Positions 18,360 through 28,085 of a stretch of 64,000 nt of DNA are shown here, one piece after another. Source of the stretch: Gammaproteobacteria bacterium (GTDB taxonomy: Bacteria > Pseudomonadota > Gammaproteobacteria > Burkholderiales > Rhodocyclaceae); NCBI GenBank assembly GCA_018824085.1, contig JAHJHI010000026.1:1-64000 (forward strand). Reading direction: 5' to 3'. Both the position numbers and the translations under genes were made by a program. The notes beneath the pieces were generated by a model, which worked only from the letters and a program-made list of their open reading frames with translations, was not told the DNA's origin and ran no database searches. Position 1 is the first letter of the stretch. Each line of letters starts with the position of its first letter.

Positions 18360-19358
18360 ATGCAGACGCCGGCTGCGAAGCCCGTGCTGCACGGGATTCT
18401 TTCCCGCCTCCCCCTCGCCGTCATCGTTATTTTCACGTTTTTGATGGCTGCTGCCGGCGTCGCAGGAGGCGCCGAACAGCCCGCGCTGACGCTGCAGAAG
18501 GTTGCCGACGGCGTTCATGTGCTCCGGGCGCCGTCGTTCGAGGTCACGCCGGCCAATGCGGGCTTCGTTTCAAACATCGGCGTGATCGAGGACGAGCGCG
18601 GGCTCGTCGTGCTTGGCACCGGCACCAGCCGGCTGTTCGCGCTGCATCTGCTGGCCTTCCTGGAGCGGACGCTGGGCAAGCCGGTCATCGCGGCGATCAA
18701 TCTTTATGGCGGTGGCGATCACGTGCTGGGCAACGGCGTTTTCGTGGCACGAGGTGTGCCGGTTACAGCGCACGCTGAAACAGAGCGTTTCGTTAAGGCG
18801 AGCTGTCACACCTGTGTCGAGCGCCTGACGGCGGCACTGGGCCAGAATGCGATGGCAGGTACGGAGCCGACGCCGCCGGGGCACGTGATCACGGGTTCAG
18901 GGCCGCTTGCCGGTGTTGCGCGCCCGATCAGGCTGCTTCATTTCGGACACACCTTCCAGCCGGGCGCCATCGCCGTACTGGATGAAACGACTGGAACGCT
19001 TTTTGCAGGCGAGCTGGGTTCGGCGCACTACCTGCCGGATCTGTACAACGCCAGCGAGACGGGTTGGCGTGATGCGCTGACGCAGATGGAGGCACTGGGC
19101 GCGCGTCATGTGGTGCCGTCACACGGCGCGCCGGGTGGCCGCGAGGTGCTGGATGCACCCCGCCGGTATCTGGATGCGCTGATCGGACAGGTGGATGAGC
19201 TGTTCGGCCGTGGCGCCAGCCTCCAGGAGTCGCTGGATCAGGTCGGCGTCAGTGAATTCGTCGACTGGTACGGCTACGCCATCTGGCACCGGCGCAATGT
19301 GCATTTCGCCTACCTGCACAGGGAACAGAGAGAGTTCGGCCCCGTTGCCGGGCACTGA
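18360..19358 (+). CDS. Quinoprotein relay system zinc metallohydrolase 2
   Basis: MBL fold: INLYGGGDHVLGN, HFGHTFQPGAIAVLDE, FAGELGS, VVPSHGAPG; ORF open to 18273 upstream so start is approximate. Confidence 0.8.
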   Translation: MQTPAAKPVLHGILSRLPLAVIVIFTFLMAAAGVAGGAEQPALTLQKVADGVHVLRAPSFEVTPANAGFVSNIGVIEDERGLVVLGTGTSRLFALHLLAFLERTLGKPVIAAINLYGGGDHVLGNGVFVARGVPVTAHAETERFVKASCHTCVERLTAALGQNAMAGTEPTPPGHVITGSGPLAGVARPIRLLHFGHTFQPGAIAVLDETTGTLFAGELGSAHYLPDLYNASETGWRDALTQMEALGARHVVPSHGAPGGREVLDAPRRYLDALIGQVDELFGRGASLQESLDQVGVSEFVDWYGYAIWHRRNVHFAYLHREQREFGPVAGH

Positions 19359-19464
19359 GGAATGACAACAAGGGCGCCGGCAACGAGCGCCTGCAAGAAG
19401 AAGACGCGGACAAAAGCGACGCAGTAACCGCACAACAGACCTGATTGAAGAGGACTTCACGTAA

Positions 19465-21153
19465 ATGTCGGAACCGTTTTCCATCCCGCTCGAACAGATG
19501 CGCCGCATGGTCAAGCCCACGCCCAAGGGGCGGGCGCTTGACCCGAAGGCGGTCGAGGAAGTGCGCGAGCTGCTCGGCAAGATGCCGCGCCGCCGTGACC
19601 TGCTGATCGAGTGCCTGCATCTGCTGCAGGACAATATCGGCGCCGTGCATGCGCGTCATCTGGCCGCACTGGCGGCGGAACTGAAGATGGCGCAGGCCGA
19701 GGTTTATGAGGTCGCGACCTTCTATCACCACTTCGACGTCATCCGCGACGGCGAAGCCGCGCCGCCGCAGCTGACGGTCCGTGTCTGCGACACGCTGTCC
19801 TGTCGCATGGCGGGCGCCGACGAACTGCTGGAAAAACTGCCGGCCATCCTGGGTACCAGGGTGCGCGTCATTCCGGCGCCCTGTGTCGGCCGCTGCGAAC
19901 AGGCGCCGGTTGTCGTGGTCGGTCAGAACGCGCTGGCGGGCGCCACGCAGGCGTCGGTCAAGGCGGCGGTGAAGGCGAAGGAAACGAGCCATCCGCTGCC
20001 GAAGTACATCGGCTACAAGGCCTACGTGAAGAACGGCGGCTACCAGCTGTTCCGTGACCTGGTTGAAGGCCGGCGCGACGTGGAATCCGTCATCGTGGCG
20101 ATGGAGAATTCGGGCCTGCGCGGTCTGGGTGGCGCAGGATTCCCGGCCGGACGCAAGTGGCGCATCGTGCGTGCCGCCGAGGCGCCGCGGCTGATGGCGG
20201 TGAATATCGACGAAGGCGAGCCGGGCACGTTCAAGGATCGCTGGTATCTCGAACGCGACCCGCACCGTTTCCTCGAAGGCATGCTGATTGCCGCGTTCTG
20301 CGTCGGCATCGGCGAGGTCTATGTCTATCTGCGCGACGAGTACGCGCATGTGCGGGAAATCCTGCAGAAGGAACTGAAGAAGCTGCTGGCCGATCCGCCG
20401 TGTGCGTTGCCGCCCATCCAGCTGCGTCGCGGCGCAGGCGCTTACATCTGCGGCGAAGAGTCGGCGATGATCGAGTCGATCGAGGGCAAGCGCGGCATGC
20501 CGCGCCTGCGCCCGCCCTATGTGGCGCAGGTCGGCCTGTTCGGCTATCCGACGCTCGAACACAATATGGAAACGGTCTACTGGGTGCGCGACATCATCGA
20601 GAAGGGCCCCGAGTGGTTCGCCGGTCACGGCCGCAATGGCCGCAAGGGCCTGCGTTCATTCTCGGTGTCGGGCCGGGTGAACAAGCCGGGCGTGCATCTC
20701 GCGCCGGCCGGCATTTCGGTGAAGGAACTGATCGACGAGTACTGCGGCGGCATGCAGGACGGTCACGCGTTCTACGGTTACCTGCCGGGCGGCGCGTCGG
20801 GCGGCATCCTGCCGGCCGGTCTGGGCGACATCCCGCTCGACTTCGACACGCTGCAGCCCTACGGCTGCTTCATCGGCTCGGCGGCCGTCATCATCCTGTC
20901 GGACAAGGACCGCGCGACCGATGCGGCGCGCAACATGATGCACTTCTTCGAGCACGAATCCTGCGGCCAGTGCACGCCCTGCCGCGTCGGCACGGCGAAG
21001 ATGAACACGCTGATGGACCAGCCGGTATGGGATACCGGACTGGTCGAGGAACTGTCGCAGACCATGGTCGATGCCTCGATCTGCGGTCTCGGGCAGGCCG
21101 CACCGAATCCGGTGCGCTGCGTAGTCAAGTATTTCCCTGACGAAATCAAGTGA
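19465..21153 (+). CDS. NAD-dependent formate dehydrogenase beta subunit (NuoE-NuoF fusion)
   Basis: NuoE-like N-terminus (EVATFYHHFDVI...CDTLSCRMAGADELLEKL...PCVGRCEQAP) fused to NuoF (GLRGLGGAGFPAGRKW, ESCGQCTPCRVG). Confidence 0.92.
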   Translation: MSEPFSIPLEQMRRMVKPTPKGRALDPKAVEEVRELLGKMPRRRDLLIECLHLLQDNIGAVHARHLAALAAELKMAQAEVYEVATFYHHFDVIRDGEAAPPQLTVRVCDTLSCRMAGADELLEKLPAILGTRVRVIPAPCVGRCEQAPVVVVGQNALAGATQASVKAAVKAKETSHPLPKYIGYKAYVKNGGYQLFRDLVEGRRDVESVIVAMENSGLRGLGGAGFPAGRKWRIVRAAEAPRLMAVNIDEGEPGTFKDRWYLERDPHRFLEGMLIAAFCVGIGEVYVYLRDEYAHVREILQKELKKLLADPPCALPPIQLRRGAGAYICGEESAMIESIEGKRGMPRLRPPYVAQVGLFGYPTLEHNMETVYWVRDIIEKGPEWFAGHGRNGRKGLRSFSVSGRVNKPGVHLAPAGISVKELIDEYCGGMQDGHAFYGYLPGGASGGILPAGLGDIPLDFDTLQPYGCFIGSAAVIILSDKDRATDAARNMMHFFEHESCGQCTPCRVGTAKMNTLMDQPVWDTGLVEELSQTMVDASICGLGQAAPNPVRCVVKYFPDEIK

Positions 21154-21169
21154 AGGGACGGCAAACGAC

Positions 21170-23977
21170 ATGAATGCACCTCTTGATCCCGCGGTGACCG
21201 CGGAAAGCATCGAATTCACGCTCGACGGGCAGGCGATGAAGGCCCGCGTGGGCGAAACCATCATCCAGGCGGCAGCCCGCCAGGGTGTGGACATTCCGCA
21301 CCTTTGCTACAAGGACGGCTACCGTCCCGATGGCAACTGCCGCGCCTGCGTGGTGGAAATCGAGGGCGAGCGCGTGCTTGCGCCGAGCTGCTGCCGTGCG
21401 CCGACGCCGGGCATGACGGTGAAGGCCGAGTCCGAGCGCGCCGTGAAGGCGCAGAAGATGGTGCTCGAACTGTTGCTGTCGGACATGCCGGAGACTGCGT
21501 ACCGGCCCGATTCCGAACTGGCGTACTGGGCGGACAGGCTCGGTGTCGGCGGTTCGCGCTTCGAAGGTCGCCAGCAGCCGGCGCGCGACGAATCGCATCC
21601 GGCGATGAGCGTGAACCTCGACGCCTGCATCCAGTGCAACCGCTGCGTGCGCGCGTGCCGCGAAGAGCAGGGCAACGACGTGATCGGCTACGCCTTCCGC
21701 GGTTCGTCGTCGAAGATCGTGTTCGACCAGGACGACCCGATGGGCGCGTCCACCTGTGTGGCCTGCGGTGAATGCGTGCAGGCCTGCCCGACCGGCGCGC
21801 TGATGCCGGCCGGCGGCGTCGGCATGGTGAAGATGGACAAGGAAGTCGATTCCGTCTGTCCGTACTGTGGTGTCGGCTGCCAGCTGACCTACCACGTCAA
21901 GGACGACCGCATCCTGATGGTGACCGGCCGTGACGGTCCGGCCAACCAGGAGCGCCTGTGCGTGAAGGGGCGTTTCGGCTTTGACTACGCGCGCCACCCG
22001 CAGCGCCTGACCAAGCCGCTGATCCGCCGCGATGACGCACCGAAGCACAAGGATTTCGTCGTCGATCCCGCCAATCCGCTGACCGCATTCCGTGAAGCCA
22101 GCTGGGAGGAGGCGCTCGCGCTGGCCACCAGCAAGCTGCGCGGCATCCGCGACACGAAGGGCCCCAACGCGCTGGCCGGGTTCGGCTCCGCCAAGGGCTC
22201 GAACGAGGAGGCCTATCTGTTCCAGAAGCTGGTGCGCACCGGCTTCGGCACCAACAACGTCGACCACTGCACGCGCCTGTGCCACGCCTCGTCCGTTGCC
22301 GCGCTGCTTGAAGCCGTCGGCTCGGGCGGCGTGTCCAACCCGGTGCGCGACGTGCTGCATTCGGAAGTGATCTTCCTCATCGGCGCCAACCCGCTGGTGA
22401 ATCATCCGGTCGGCGCGACGTGGATCAAGAACGCCGTCAAGGACGGCGCCAAGCTCATCGTCTGCGATCCGCGCCGCAACGACCTGCAGCGCTATGCGAC
22501 GCATTTCCTGCAGTTCAAGCCCGACACCGACGTGGCCATGCTCAACGCGATGATGCACACCATCGTCGAAGAGGGCCTGGTTGATGAAGCATTCATCCGT
22601 GACCGGACCTCGGGTTTCGATGACCTGAAGAAGAACGTTGCCGATTTCTCGCCGGAAAAGATGGCGAAGATCTGCGGCATTCCGGCGGAGACGCTGCGCG
22701 AGGTCGCGCGCATGTTCGCGAAATCAAAGGCATCGATGATCCTGTGGGGCATGGGCGTGTCGCAACACGTGCACGGCACGGACAACGCGCGCTGCCTGAT
22801 TTCGATGGTCATGATGACCGGCCAGATCGGTCGCCGTGGCACCGGCCTGCATCCGCTGCGCGGCCAGAACAACGTGCAGGGCGCGTCCGACGCCGGTCTG
22901 ATTCCGATGGTGTTCCCGGATTATCAGGCGGTCGGCAACGACACCATCCGCCGCAAGTTCGAAGAACTGTGGGGCGCGACGCTGGATCCGAAACCCGGCC
23001 TGACCGTGGTTGAAATCATGGACGCGATCCATGACGGCAAGCTGCACGGCTGCTACATCATGGGCGAGAACCCGGCGATGTCGGACCCGGACGTGGACCA
23101 TGCCCGCGACGCACTGGCCAAGCTCGACTGCCTGGTCGTGCAGGACATCTTCCTGACCGAAACGGCCTATTTCGCCGACGTCGTGCTGCCCGCGTCCGCC
23201 TTTGCCGAAAAGACCGGAACCTTCACCAACACGGACCGGCAGGTCCAGCTCGGACGCGCCGCCATCAACCCGCCGGGCGACGCCCGCCAGGATCTGTGGA
23301 TCATCCAGGAAATGGCCCGTGGCCTCGGTCTGGACTGGAACTACGATGGCGCGAAGGATGTGTTCAACGAAATGCGCAAGGCCATGTACTCGATCGCCGG
23401 CATCACGTGGGACCGTCTTGAGGCCGAAAACTCGGTTACCTATCCGTGCGAGGAAGAAGGGGATCCGGGTGACGAAGTCGTGTTCATCGACTCCTTCCCG
23501 ACGCAGTCGGGCCGCGCCAAGCTGGTGCCGGCCAAGCTGATTTCGGCGAACGAGAAACCGGACAGCGAGTTCCCGATGGTACTCATCACCGGACGGCAGC
23601 TCGAGCACTGGCATACCGGCTCGATGACGCGTCGTGCGTCGGTGCTCGACAACATCGAGCCGATCGCAACCGTCACCATCAATCCGGCCGACATGTCGAC
23701 GCTGAAGCTCAAGCCGGGCGAAGTGGTCACCGTGGAGTCGCGTCGCGGCAAGATCGCGCTGTACGCCCGGGTCGACAGCAATGTGCCGGTCGGTGCGGTG
23801 TTCATTCCGTTCGCCTATTACGAGGCGGCGGCGAACATGCTGACGAATCCGGCGCTGGATCCGTTCGGCAAGATTCCGGAGTTCAAGTACTGCGCCGTAC
23901 GCCTGAAGCGGGGCGGCGCGCCGACGCAGCTGTCCACGTATGGCGGTGGTCAGTCCAAGCTGCTGACAACGACCTGA
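21170..23977 (+). CDS. Formate dehydrogenase alpha subunit (molybdo/tungstopterin, NuoG-like N-terminus)
   Basis: 2Fe-2S and 4Fe-4S ferredoxin domains, CPYCGVGCQ, DHCTRLCHASSVAALLEAVGSGGVSN (Cys at active-site position), HPLRGQNNVQGASDAG. Confidence 0.93.
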   Translation: MNAPLDPAVTAESIEFTLDGQAMKARVGETIIQAAARQGVDIPHLCYKDGYRPDGNCRACVVEIEGERVLAPSCCRAPTPGMTVKAESERAVKAQKMVLELLLSDMPETAYRPDSELAYWADRLGVGGSRFEGRQQPARDESHPAMSVNLDACIQCNRCVRACREEQGNDVIGYAFRGSSSKIVFDQDDPMGASTCVACGECVQACPTGALMPAGGVGMVKMDKEVDSVCPYCGVGCQLTYHVKDDRILMVTGRDGPANQERLCVKGRFGFDYARHPQRLTKPLIRRDDAPKHKDFVVDPANPLTAFREASWEEALALATSKLRGIRDTKGPNALAGFGSAKGSNEEAYLFQKLVRTGFGTNNVDHCTRLCHASSVAALLEAVGSGGVSNPVRDVLHSEVIFLIGANPLVNHPVGATWIKNAVKDGAKLIVCDPRRNDLQRYATHFLQFKPDTDVAMLNAMMHTIVEEGLVDEAFIRDRTSGFDDLKKNVADFSPEKMAKICGIPAETLREVARMFAKSKASMILWGMGVSQHVHGTDNARCLISMVMMTGQIGRRGTGLHPLRGQNNVQGASDAGLIPMVFPDYQAVGNDTIRRKFEELWGATLDPKPGLTVVEIMDAIHDGKLHGCYIMGENPAMSDPDVDHARDALAKLDCLVVQDIFLTETAYFADVVLPASAFAEKTGTFTNTDRQVQLGRAAINPPGDARQDLWIIQEMARGLGLDWNYDGAKDVFNEMRKAMYSIAGITWDRLEAENSVTYPCEEEGDPGDEVVFIDSFPTQSGRAKLVPAKLISANEKPDSEFPMVLITGRQLEHWHTGSMTRRASVLDNIEPIATVTINPADMSTLKLKPGEVVTVESRRGKIALYARVDSNVPVGAVFIPFAYYEAAANMLTNPALDPFGKIPEFKYCAVRLKRGGAPTQLSTYGGGQSKLLTTT

Positions 23978-23982
23978 CGGAC

Positions 23983-24024
23983 GGCGCAAAAAAACCGGGG
24001 ACGTGTCCCCGGTTTTTTTGCGCC
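23983..24024. terminator. Near-perfect bidirectional intrinsic terminator
   Basis: GGCGCAAAAAAACCGGGGA-CGTG-TCCCCGGTTTTTTTGCGCC between convergent fdh and VOC genes. Confidence 0.95.
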
Positions 24025-24050
24025 CGATCCGGCCTGCGGCGCCGGTCGGG

Positions 24051-24404
24051 CTATTGCGCCGACCAGACCGCCAGTTCGTAACCGTCCGGGTCGGCAAAGT
24101 GGAAGCGACGCCCGCCGGGAAAGGCGAAGATCTCGCGCGTGATCTTCGCCCCGGTTGCTTCGATGCGCCGCTGCGTTCCGGCCAGATCATCCGCGTACAG
24201 GATGACCAGCGGTCCGCCCGGGCGCACCGCTTCGCCGGTGGTGAAACCACCGGTCAGCCGGCCGTCGCTGAATTCGCAGTACGTCGGGCCGAAGTCGGTG
24301 AACGTCCAGCCGAATACGGCACCGTAGAAGGCCTTGCTGCGTTCGATGCTGCCGACGTTGAATTCGATGTTGTCGATCTGCCTGTCATGGCCTCGCGTGC
24401 CCAT
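24051..24404 (-). CDS. VOC (glyoxalase/bleomycin-resistance) family protein
   Basis: IDNIEFNVGSIERSKAFYGAVFGWTF...FPGGRRFHFADPDGYELAVW. Confidence 0.9.
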   Translation of the reverse strand: MGTRGHDRQIDNIEFNVGSIERSKAFYGAVFGWTFTDFGPTYCEFSDGRLTGGFTTGEAVRPGGPLVILYADDLAGTQRRIEATGAKITREIFAFPGGRRFHFADPDGYELAVWSAQ

Positions 24405-24474
24405 GTGTGCGTCTCCTCGTGTTGAATGCGTGGCTCTGCGCCCCCCGCCGGGCTCGATGTCCGGCGGCGCGGTG

Positions 24475-25449
24475 TCAGTCCGTGTTCAGCGCGCGCGTGC
24501 TGCGCCGGGCGAAATAGAACCATTCGTTGCCGCTGATCGCCCCCGGATTGGGGAAAACGATGAAACCGTCGTGCGGGGCCCGCACTGCGGAGCCATCGTG
24601 CCGGGAGCCGATCAGTTCGCCGGCGGCGACCGGGTCGAAGCTTTCCCAGCGCCGCACGAAGGTGTCGCCGTCGTGCAGCCGGTCTGTCACTTCGGTCAGT
24701 TTCAGCAGTTCGAAGTCGGCGAGTGGCGCGGGTGCCGGTGCATCGATGAGGCGCAGGTGCGCCAGCGTGTTGCGGATGGCGCGCCACGCAAACTCGGGGG
24801 CATCGGGTGCGTCGTGTTGACCGCATTCCAGCGTGATGGCGTAGCCGCCGACGCGGCGCATGTATTCCGTCGTGCCCACGCCGTAGTCCGGGTCGCTGCC
24901 CGAGGGGCGCACGCCGTGCGTGGCGGCGCTGCGTGCCATGCGTTGCCTGACGCCGTCTGCGTAGGTGTCGAGCCAGCCCTCCACCAATCGTCGTGCGCCG
25001 AGACGCAGCGCCAGCGCCTCTTCCGCGGCGGCATGTGCGAACGCCTCCAGCGGCCCGTCATTGTCCGGCGGCCCGAGCATCGCGAACGGCTTGCCGCCGG
25101 TGTGGAAGGAGTGCAGGTCGAGCAGTACGTCGTGCGCGGCGAGCAGCGGGCACAGCACATTGGCGACGCGATCCTCGAAATCCAGCGGCGTATTGACCGG
25201 ACGCAGGTTGCGGTTCAGATTGCGTTCGCCCGCGCGCTGGCGCAGCGCGTAGGCAAGCGGATTGGTGACCGGCACGAAGGTGACGCTGCCACGGACGATG
25301 TCGATTTCGCCGCGATCGATGTCGTCGAGCACGCGTTCGATGCCGCGCGTGCCGCAGGTTTCGTTGCCATGCACGGCGCCCAGCACGATGAGCCGGGGGC
25401 CGGGTTCGAGGCCCTGGAAGGCATGTGAGCGCAGACGGGTCGGAGTCAT
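24475..25449 (-). CDS. Succinylglutamate desuccinylase/aspartoacylase family protein
   Basis: IVLGAVHGNETCGTRGIERVL...NRNLRPVNTP...LLDLHSFHTGG zinc carboxypeptidase-like motifs. Confidence 0.88.
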   Translation of the reverse strand: MTPTRLRSHAFQGLEPGPRLIVLGAVHGNETCGTRGIERVLDDIDRGEIDIVRGSVTFVPVTNPLAYALRQRAGERNLNRNLRPVNTPLDFEDRVANVLCPLLAAHDVLLDLHSFHTGGKPFAMLGPPDNDGPLEAFAHAAAEEALALRLGARRLVEGWLDTYADGVRQRMARSAATHGVRPSGSDPDYGVGTTEYMRRVGGYAITLECGQHDAPDAPEFAWRAIRNTLAHLRLIDAPAPAPLADFELLKLTEVTDRLHDGDTFVRRWESFDPVAAGELIGSRHDGSAVRAPHDGFIVFPNPGAISGNEWFYFARRSTRALNTD

Positions 25450-25462
25450 GGTCGGGGCCGTG

Positions 25463-27049
25463 TCAGGAGCTGCAGGACAGGGCGGAACACCCCGGCTTGT
25501 TGCGCGCCCATTCCGGGCGACGGCCGGCGAGATCTTCGAACTCCGGCTGTTCGTCGTACGGGCGACGCATCATCTGCAGCAGGCGTTCCATCATTGCCGT
25601 GTCGCCTTGCGCGGCGTCGTCGATGGCCCGTTGCGCCAGCCAGTTTCGCAGCACGTACTTCGGGTTCGTCGCGTTCATGCGCGCGATGCGCGCGGCGTCC
25701 GGCTCATTGCCGTCCTGCACGCGCCGTGCCCACTGTTGCAGCCAGCCGAGCAGCGCGGCGGCGTGTCCGGTGCCCGGGCCGGTGCCGCTGTAGAAGGCTT
25801 CATGCAGCGGTTCGAGCGCCGCCGGATCACCGGTCAGCGCCTGCGCAACAGGCACCTGTGCGAGGCGCCGGAAGAACAGTGTGAAGTCGCATTCCTCTGC
25901 CTGCAGCAACAGGAAGAGCTGGCTGCGCATGTCCTGCTCAGCCTCGTCGGCGCTGACCGGCAGGCCGAGCTTGTCGGCCAGCATCTGCGTCCATCCGTCG
26001 GCGAAGGTCTGCTCGAAGCCGGTGAGTGCGGCGTCGAGCGCTTGCTGGTCGTTGATCAGCGGCGCCAGCGCCGCAGCCAGACGGGTCAGGTTCCAGTACG
26101 CGATTTGAGGCTGGCGGCCGTAGCAGTAGCGACGCCCCTGGGCATCCGTGGTGTTGGGCGTCCACATCATGTCGACGCCCTCCAGCCAGCCGTAGGGGCC
26201 GTAATCGATGGTGAGGCCGAGGATGGACATGTTGTCGGTGTTCATGACGCCATGCACGAAGCCGACGCGCATCCAGTGCACCATCAGCGTGGCGGTGCGC
26301 CGGCAGATTTCGGCGAACCAGTCGGCGTGCGACGTGATGCCCGGGAAGTGATGTTCGATGACCCAGTCGGCAAGGGTGCGCAGCAGATCCGTTTCTTCAT
26401 TCGCGAGCAGTATTTCGAAGTGGCCGAAGCGGACGAAGCTGGGCGCGACACGACACACGATGGCGCCCGGTTCGTACTCGGGGTGGCCGTCGTAGAACAT
26501 GTCGCGCACCACCTGGTCTCCGGTGCCGACCAGACTGAGCGCGCGCGTGGTCGGAATGCCGAGATGGAACATCGCTTCGCTGCACAGGAATTCGCGCATC
26601 GACGAACGCAGCACAGCGCGTCCGTCGGCACGGCGCGAGTAGGGCGTGGGGCCGGCGCCCTTGAGCTGCAGCTCCTGACGCTGGCCGGCGGTGTCCAGCA
26701 TTTCGCCCAGCGTGATCGCGCGTCCGTCGCCGAGCTGGCCGGCCCAGTTGCCGAACTGGTGGCCGCCGTAGCGGGCGGCATAGGGCTGCATGCCGGGCAG
26801 GATGCGGTTGCCGGCCAGCGCTTCGACGGCCGCGTCGCAGCGGGCCGGGCGGCTCAGGCCGAGTTGTGCGCCGAGCGCGTCCGACCAGCCGAGCAGGGCC
26901 GGCGCGGCGACCGGCGTCGGCATCGTCAGCGTGTAGCTCGCATCGCGCACCTGGCGCGAGCGCATCACGCCGGACGGGTCGGCCGGCAGACTTCGCACGA
27001 AGAGGTTGTCGAACTCGACTTCGTCGAGGCGGCGGAGGGTTCGGGTCAT
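25463..27049 (-). CDS. selO: SelO (YdiU/UPF0061) pseudokinase-fold AMPylase
   Basis: GHQFGNWAGQLGDGRAITLGE, LQLKGAGPTPYSRRADGRAVLRSSMREFLCSEAM, GFVHGVMNTDNMSILGLTIDYGPYGWLE. Confidence 0.95.
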   Translation of the reverse strand: MTRTLRRLDEVEFDNLFVRSLPADPSGVMRSRQVRDASYTLTMPTPVAAPALLGWSDALGAQLGLSRPARCDAAVEALAGNRILPGMQPYAARYGGHQFGNWAGQLGDGRAITLGEMLDTAGQRQELQLKGAGPTPYSRRADGRAVLRSSMREFLCSEAMFHLGIPTTRALSLVGTGDQVVRDMFYDGHPEYEPGAIVCRVAPSFVRFGHFEILLANEETDLLRTLADWVIEHHFPGITSHADWFAEICRRTATLMVHWMRVGFVHGVMNTDNMSILGLTIDYGPYGWLEGVDMMWTPNTTDAQGRRYCYGRQPQIAYWNLTRLAAALAPLINDQQALDAALTGFEQTFADGWTQMLADKLGLPVSADEAEQDMRSQLFLLLQAEECDFTLFFRRLAQVPVAQALTGDPAALEPLHEAFYSGTGPGTGHAAALLGWLQQWARRVQDGNEPDAARIARMNATNPKYVLRNWLAQRAIDDAAQGDTAMMERLLQMMRRPYDEQPEFEDLAGRRPEWARNKPGCSALSCSS

Positions 27050-27104
27050 GAGGATTTTTGCATTTCCTGAAGCTGCCATTGTGAGGCAGTCAGGGCGCGA
27101 GCGT

Positions 27105-28085
27105 TCAATCAGAATGGATCGCGCCCAGCCGGGCGACATGCGCGCGCAGTGTTTCGACCGCCATGCCCTGCGTGATGAACACCAGTGTGGAGCGCCGGTT
27201 GGTGCCGTCCCCGTCGCCCGGCCAGGCGGCCAGGCGTTGTTCCGGATAAAGCGTGTGCTGCACGCCGTGCAGCACGGCCGGCGGCATGTCCGCCACATCG
27301 ATCAACGCCTTCATGCGCAGCAGAGCCGGACCGGCGATGGATGGCCATGCGGACAGCCACCCGGACAGGCGCGCCGCGCTGACGGGCGCATCGAGCACGA
27401 AGCGGTCGGCGCGCACGCCGTGGCCGGCATCCGCAGTGGAAGGCGCGACCGGGCGATAGCGCACCACGCCGGGCGCAGCCGGTGCGAACAGCTCCGTGGC
27501 GCGCACATCGTCGCGAAGATCCGTGTGCGGCGCGAACGGATTGAGCCGCGCCAGCGTGTCGCGCAGCCCGGCGACGTCGGCCGGCGTGGCGAGATCGGAC
27601 TTGCTGACGAGCAGGCGATCGGCGCCGGTGATCTGCCGCAGCACTTCGGGGTGCGCGTCGAGTTGCCCGCGGGCGTGCGTTGCATCCACGGTGGTCAGCG
27701 TTGTCGCGTGGGCGTAGCGCGCGGCCAGGCGCCCGTCCTGCATCAGCGTGCGCAGCACGGGCGCGGGATCGGCCAGACCGGTGGTTTCAATGATGACCCG
27801 CTCGAACTGCCGGCGCCCGCCGCGTGCGAAGCGCCAGGGCGCGTCGCGCAGCGTCTGTGCCAGATCGCTGCGCAGCGTGCAGCACACACAGCCGCTCGCG
27901 AGTTCGATCACCTGCTGCTCCGCCGAATGCGCGACAAGCAGATGATCGAGCGATGCAGCGCCGTACTCGTTGATGATGACCAGCGTGTCGGCCATGTCCG
28001 GCTGCGCCAGCAGGCGGTTGAGCAGCGTGGTTTTGCCGCTGCCGAGAAAGCCGGTCAGCAGTACGAGCGGAATGGCCGGCGTCAT
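27105..28085 (-). CDS. CobW/COG0523-type G3E GTPase (putative metallochaperone)
   Basis: VLLTGFLGSGKTTLLNRLL, INEYG, SGCVCCTLRSDL, ETTGLADPAP. Confidence 0.92.
   Translation of the reverse strand: MTPAIPLVLLTGFLGSGKTTLLNRLLAQPDMADTLVIINEYGAASLDHLLVAHSAEQQVIELASGCVCCTLRSDLAQTLRDAPWRFARGGRRQFERVIIETTGLADPAPVLRTLMQDGRLAARYAHATTLTTVDATHARGQLDAHPEVLRQITGADRLLVSKSDLATPADVAGLRDTLARLNPFAPHTDLRDDVRATELFAPAAPGVVRYRPVAPSTADAGHGVRADRFVLDAPVSAARLSGWLSAWPSIAGPALLRMKALIDVADMPPAVLHGVQHTLYPEQRLAAWPGDGDGTNRRSTLVFITQGMAVETLRAHVARLGAIHSD

Noticed and set aside
21146-22558. 470-aa minus-strand ORF
   Set aside because: Antisense to the formate dehydrogenase alpha gene; His/Arg-rich shadow frame
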